A DNA stretch of 14,997 bases, taken from DAONDQ01 sp035402645. Its GTDB lineage: Bacteria > Cloacimonadota > Cloacimonadia > Cloacimonadales > DAONDQ01. The stretch is taken from contig DAONDQ010000074.1 of NCBI GenBank assembly GCA_035402645.1, positions 1 through 14,997 of the forward strand, read 5' to 3'. Shown here in pieces: positions 13,802 to 14,997 of the stretch (position 1 is the first letter of the stretch; each line of letters starts with the position of its first letter). A program made the position numbers and the translations under genes. The notes beneath the pieces are model-generated. The model was not told the origin of the DNA, did not search any database, and worked only from the letters and a program-made list of their open reading frames with translations.

Positions 13802-14996
13802 CGATTGCCTTCTTTATGATCTTCTGATGCTCTGAGGTCATCTTATAGAAATATACCCCTGAAGCAACCTTCCTGCCTGAATCATCCGAACCATCCCAGA
13901 TAATGGAATCGGAACCTGCTGCCTTTGCACCTGAAGCGAGAGTCTTTACCTTTTCACCCTTGATATTGAAGATCTCTATCGAGAATGTAGTCGTTTTCTT
14001 CGCTAAATCGAAGGGGATATTCGTGATAGATATGAAAGGATTCGGGTAATTCTGGTTCAGTCTCGTCACGGCTGGGATTGTGGGATCAACAACAGACGTG
14101 ATATTCTCTGTGATCACATTACTGGTATCACTGTATACCAATTGACCCTGGAAATAGAACTCAGCAACCACATAGATCGTATAATTCCCTGAACCAAATA
14201 ACGCATGTGTATAGTGCGTATCAGTTGTTGTATCTGTGAAGTTGAGGTTATTCTTCTGAATATGCACCCGATAAAGGTTCGGGGATATATCCCTGTTCAC
14301 AATTTTCTTTGATAAATCACGTCCCAATGTCCATTGAAGATCGAGAATGTTACCTGATACTGAATGTGTGAGTTCCGTAATTGGCTGATAATATTCCAGG
14401 CTCAGCTCACCCAGGTTGGTGGTTTGACCTGATATCACACTCACCGAATCGAGTTCAGCCCACTGATAACCGGGAAGAGTTGCAATCACACCAGGATACA
14501 TGCCTTGGTATGCCGGAAGAATGTAATTCCCATTCGCATCAGGATGAACCGTTTGAAAATCAGGATATGCCTGAATCGACACTTGCGTAACATCGCCAGC
14601 ACCACCGGAAAGCGTTACATGCCCATGAAAATAACCGGGTGCATGATGAATACCCGACACATTGATATCATCGACGACAAGTGATTGCATCCCGGGTTGA
14701 TTAATAGGTGGTGCATATATGGCAATATAGAGCATCCAGGAATCAGGTTCTACCGAAATGGTTATGCTCTTTGGTGTGGGAACATTCACAACTGCTGTAT
14801 CTGACCATATAATTTCATAATCAGACCCATCCCGGGATAAAAGACAGCCATATTGGTAATTAGGTCTAAGGTTCATATAATTGAATTTGATCGTTAAGGA
14901 TTGCAGATCATTGCCGTTTAGGACGGGTGACAGGATGTAAGCCCCATCCGATCCGGCAGCAAATACAAAATTTCCGTTGAAGTAAGGATTGAGTGC
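13791..14996 (-). CDS. T9SS-sorted exoprotein, C-terminal part (5' end outside window)
   Basis: The frame stays open to the window edge with no stop codon, so the Met at 14876 is internal and at least 401 residues are visible. The upstream part is beta-rich and ends in 'SLVVDDINVSG', the same type of motif that ends the jelly-roll modules of the other exoprotein. A carboxypeptidase-regulatory-like domain follows ('GHVTLSGGAGDVTQVSIQA', then 'DANGNYILPAYQGMYPGVIA'), and then a fibronectin-like segment (visible residues about 195-300). The last 90 or so residues are a FlgD-Ig-like type IX sorting domain with 'NQNYPNPFIS', 'EIFNIKGEKVKTL', 'WDGSDDSGRKVASGVYFYKM' and a basic end. The usual Asn-Pro after 'NPF' is Ile-Ser. 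The catalytic or binding part, if any, lies outside the window; secreted peptidases often have this C-terminal layout. Confidence 0.88.
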   Translation of the reverse strand, partial: ALNPYFNGNFVFAAGSDGAYILSPVLNGNDLQSLTIKFNYMNLRPNYQYGCLLSRDGSDYEIIWSDTAVVNVPTPKSITISVEPDSWMLYIAIYAPPINQPGMQSLVVDDINVSGIHHAPGYFHGHVTLSGGAGDVTQVSIQAYPDFQTVHPDANGNYILPAYQGMYPGVIATLPGYQWAELDSVSVISGQTTNLGELSLEYYQPITELTHSVSGNILDLQWTLGRDLSKKIVNRDISPNLYRVHIQKNNLNFTDTTTDTHYTHALFGSGNYTIYVVAEFYFQGQLVYSDTSNVITENITSVVDPTIPAVTRLNQNYPNPFISITNIPFDLAKKTTTFSIEIFNIKGEKVKTLASGAKAAGSDSIIWDGSDDSGRKVASGVYFYKMTSEHQKIIKKAIVIH

Positions 14997-14997
14997 G

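Overview
This window looks like chromosomal DNA from a Gram-negative bacterium of the Fibrobacteres-Chlorobi-Bacteroidetes (FCB) group. A Cloacimonadota-like organism is my best guess, but it is an inference. The evidence is two exported proteins ending in a type IX secretion (T9SS) sorting domain (Asn-Pro-Phe plus a C-terminal 'SGVYFY' motif), a Bacteroidetes-type serine palmitoyltransferase-like enzyme, and an ornithine aminotransferase strongly resembling the eukaryotic/Bacteroidetes type. There are no rRNA or tRNA genes, CRISPR arrays, transposases or phage genes.

Layout. 1-2894 (+): the 3' end of rnhB (RNase HII), then glgP (glycogen phosphorylase). 2895-3278: a non-coding region with a striking symmetric array of five YCAAT and five MTTGG pentamers, each spaced exactly 11 bp apart around one dyad. 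3279-4434 (+): a pilin-like single-span membrane protein, a terminator, and a DedA-family membrane protein. A bidirectional terminator (4470-4494) separates these from a long minus-strand cluster. 4509-8711 (-), read from high to low coordinates: surE, pcm, a cyclic-nucleotide-binding-fold protein, an AI-2E/PerM-family membrane protein, and a serine palmitoyltransferase-like PLP enzyme. Gaps are 6-14 bp, with one 14-bp overlap, so this is probably an operon. 8949-11286 (-): a large secreted multidomain protein with its own well-formed promoter. 11613-13801 (+): ornithine aminotransferase, a terminator with a candidate promoter overlapping it, a 62-residue membrane peptide, and a phosphoglycolate-phosphatase-like HAD hydrolase. 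13791-14996 (-): a second T9SS-type exoprotein that overlaps the HAD gene tail to tail and runs off the window.

How the genes work together. Most of the window is housekeeping: RNA-DNA hybrid repair, glycogen breakdown, nucleotide and protein damage repair (surE-pcm), and ornithine/glutamate-semialdehyde interconversion. Two themes point to the cell envelope. One is the PLP enzyme, which could start sphingolipid synthesis and is co-transcribed with a membrane transporter-like protein. The other is the pair of large exoproteins, which imply a type IX secretion apparatus elsewhere in the genome. The most unusual non-coding signal is the helically phased 11-bp palindromic array between glgP and the pilin-like gene.
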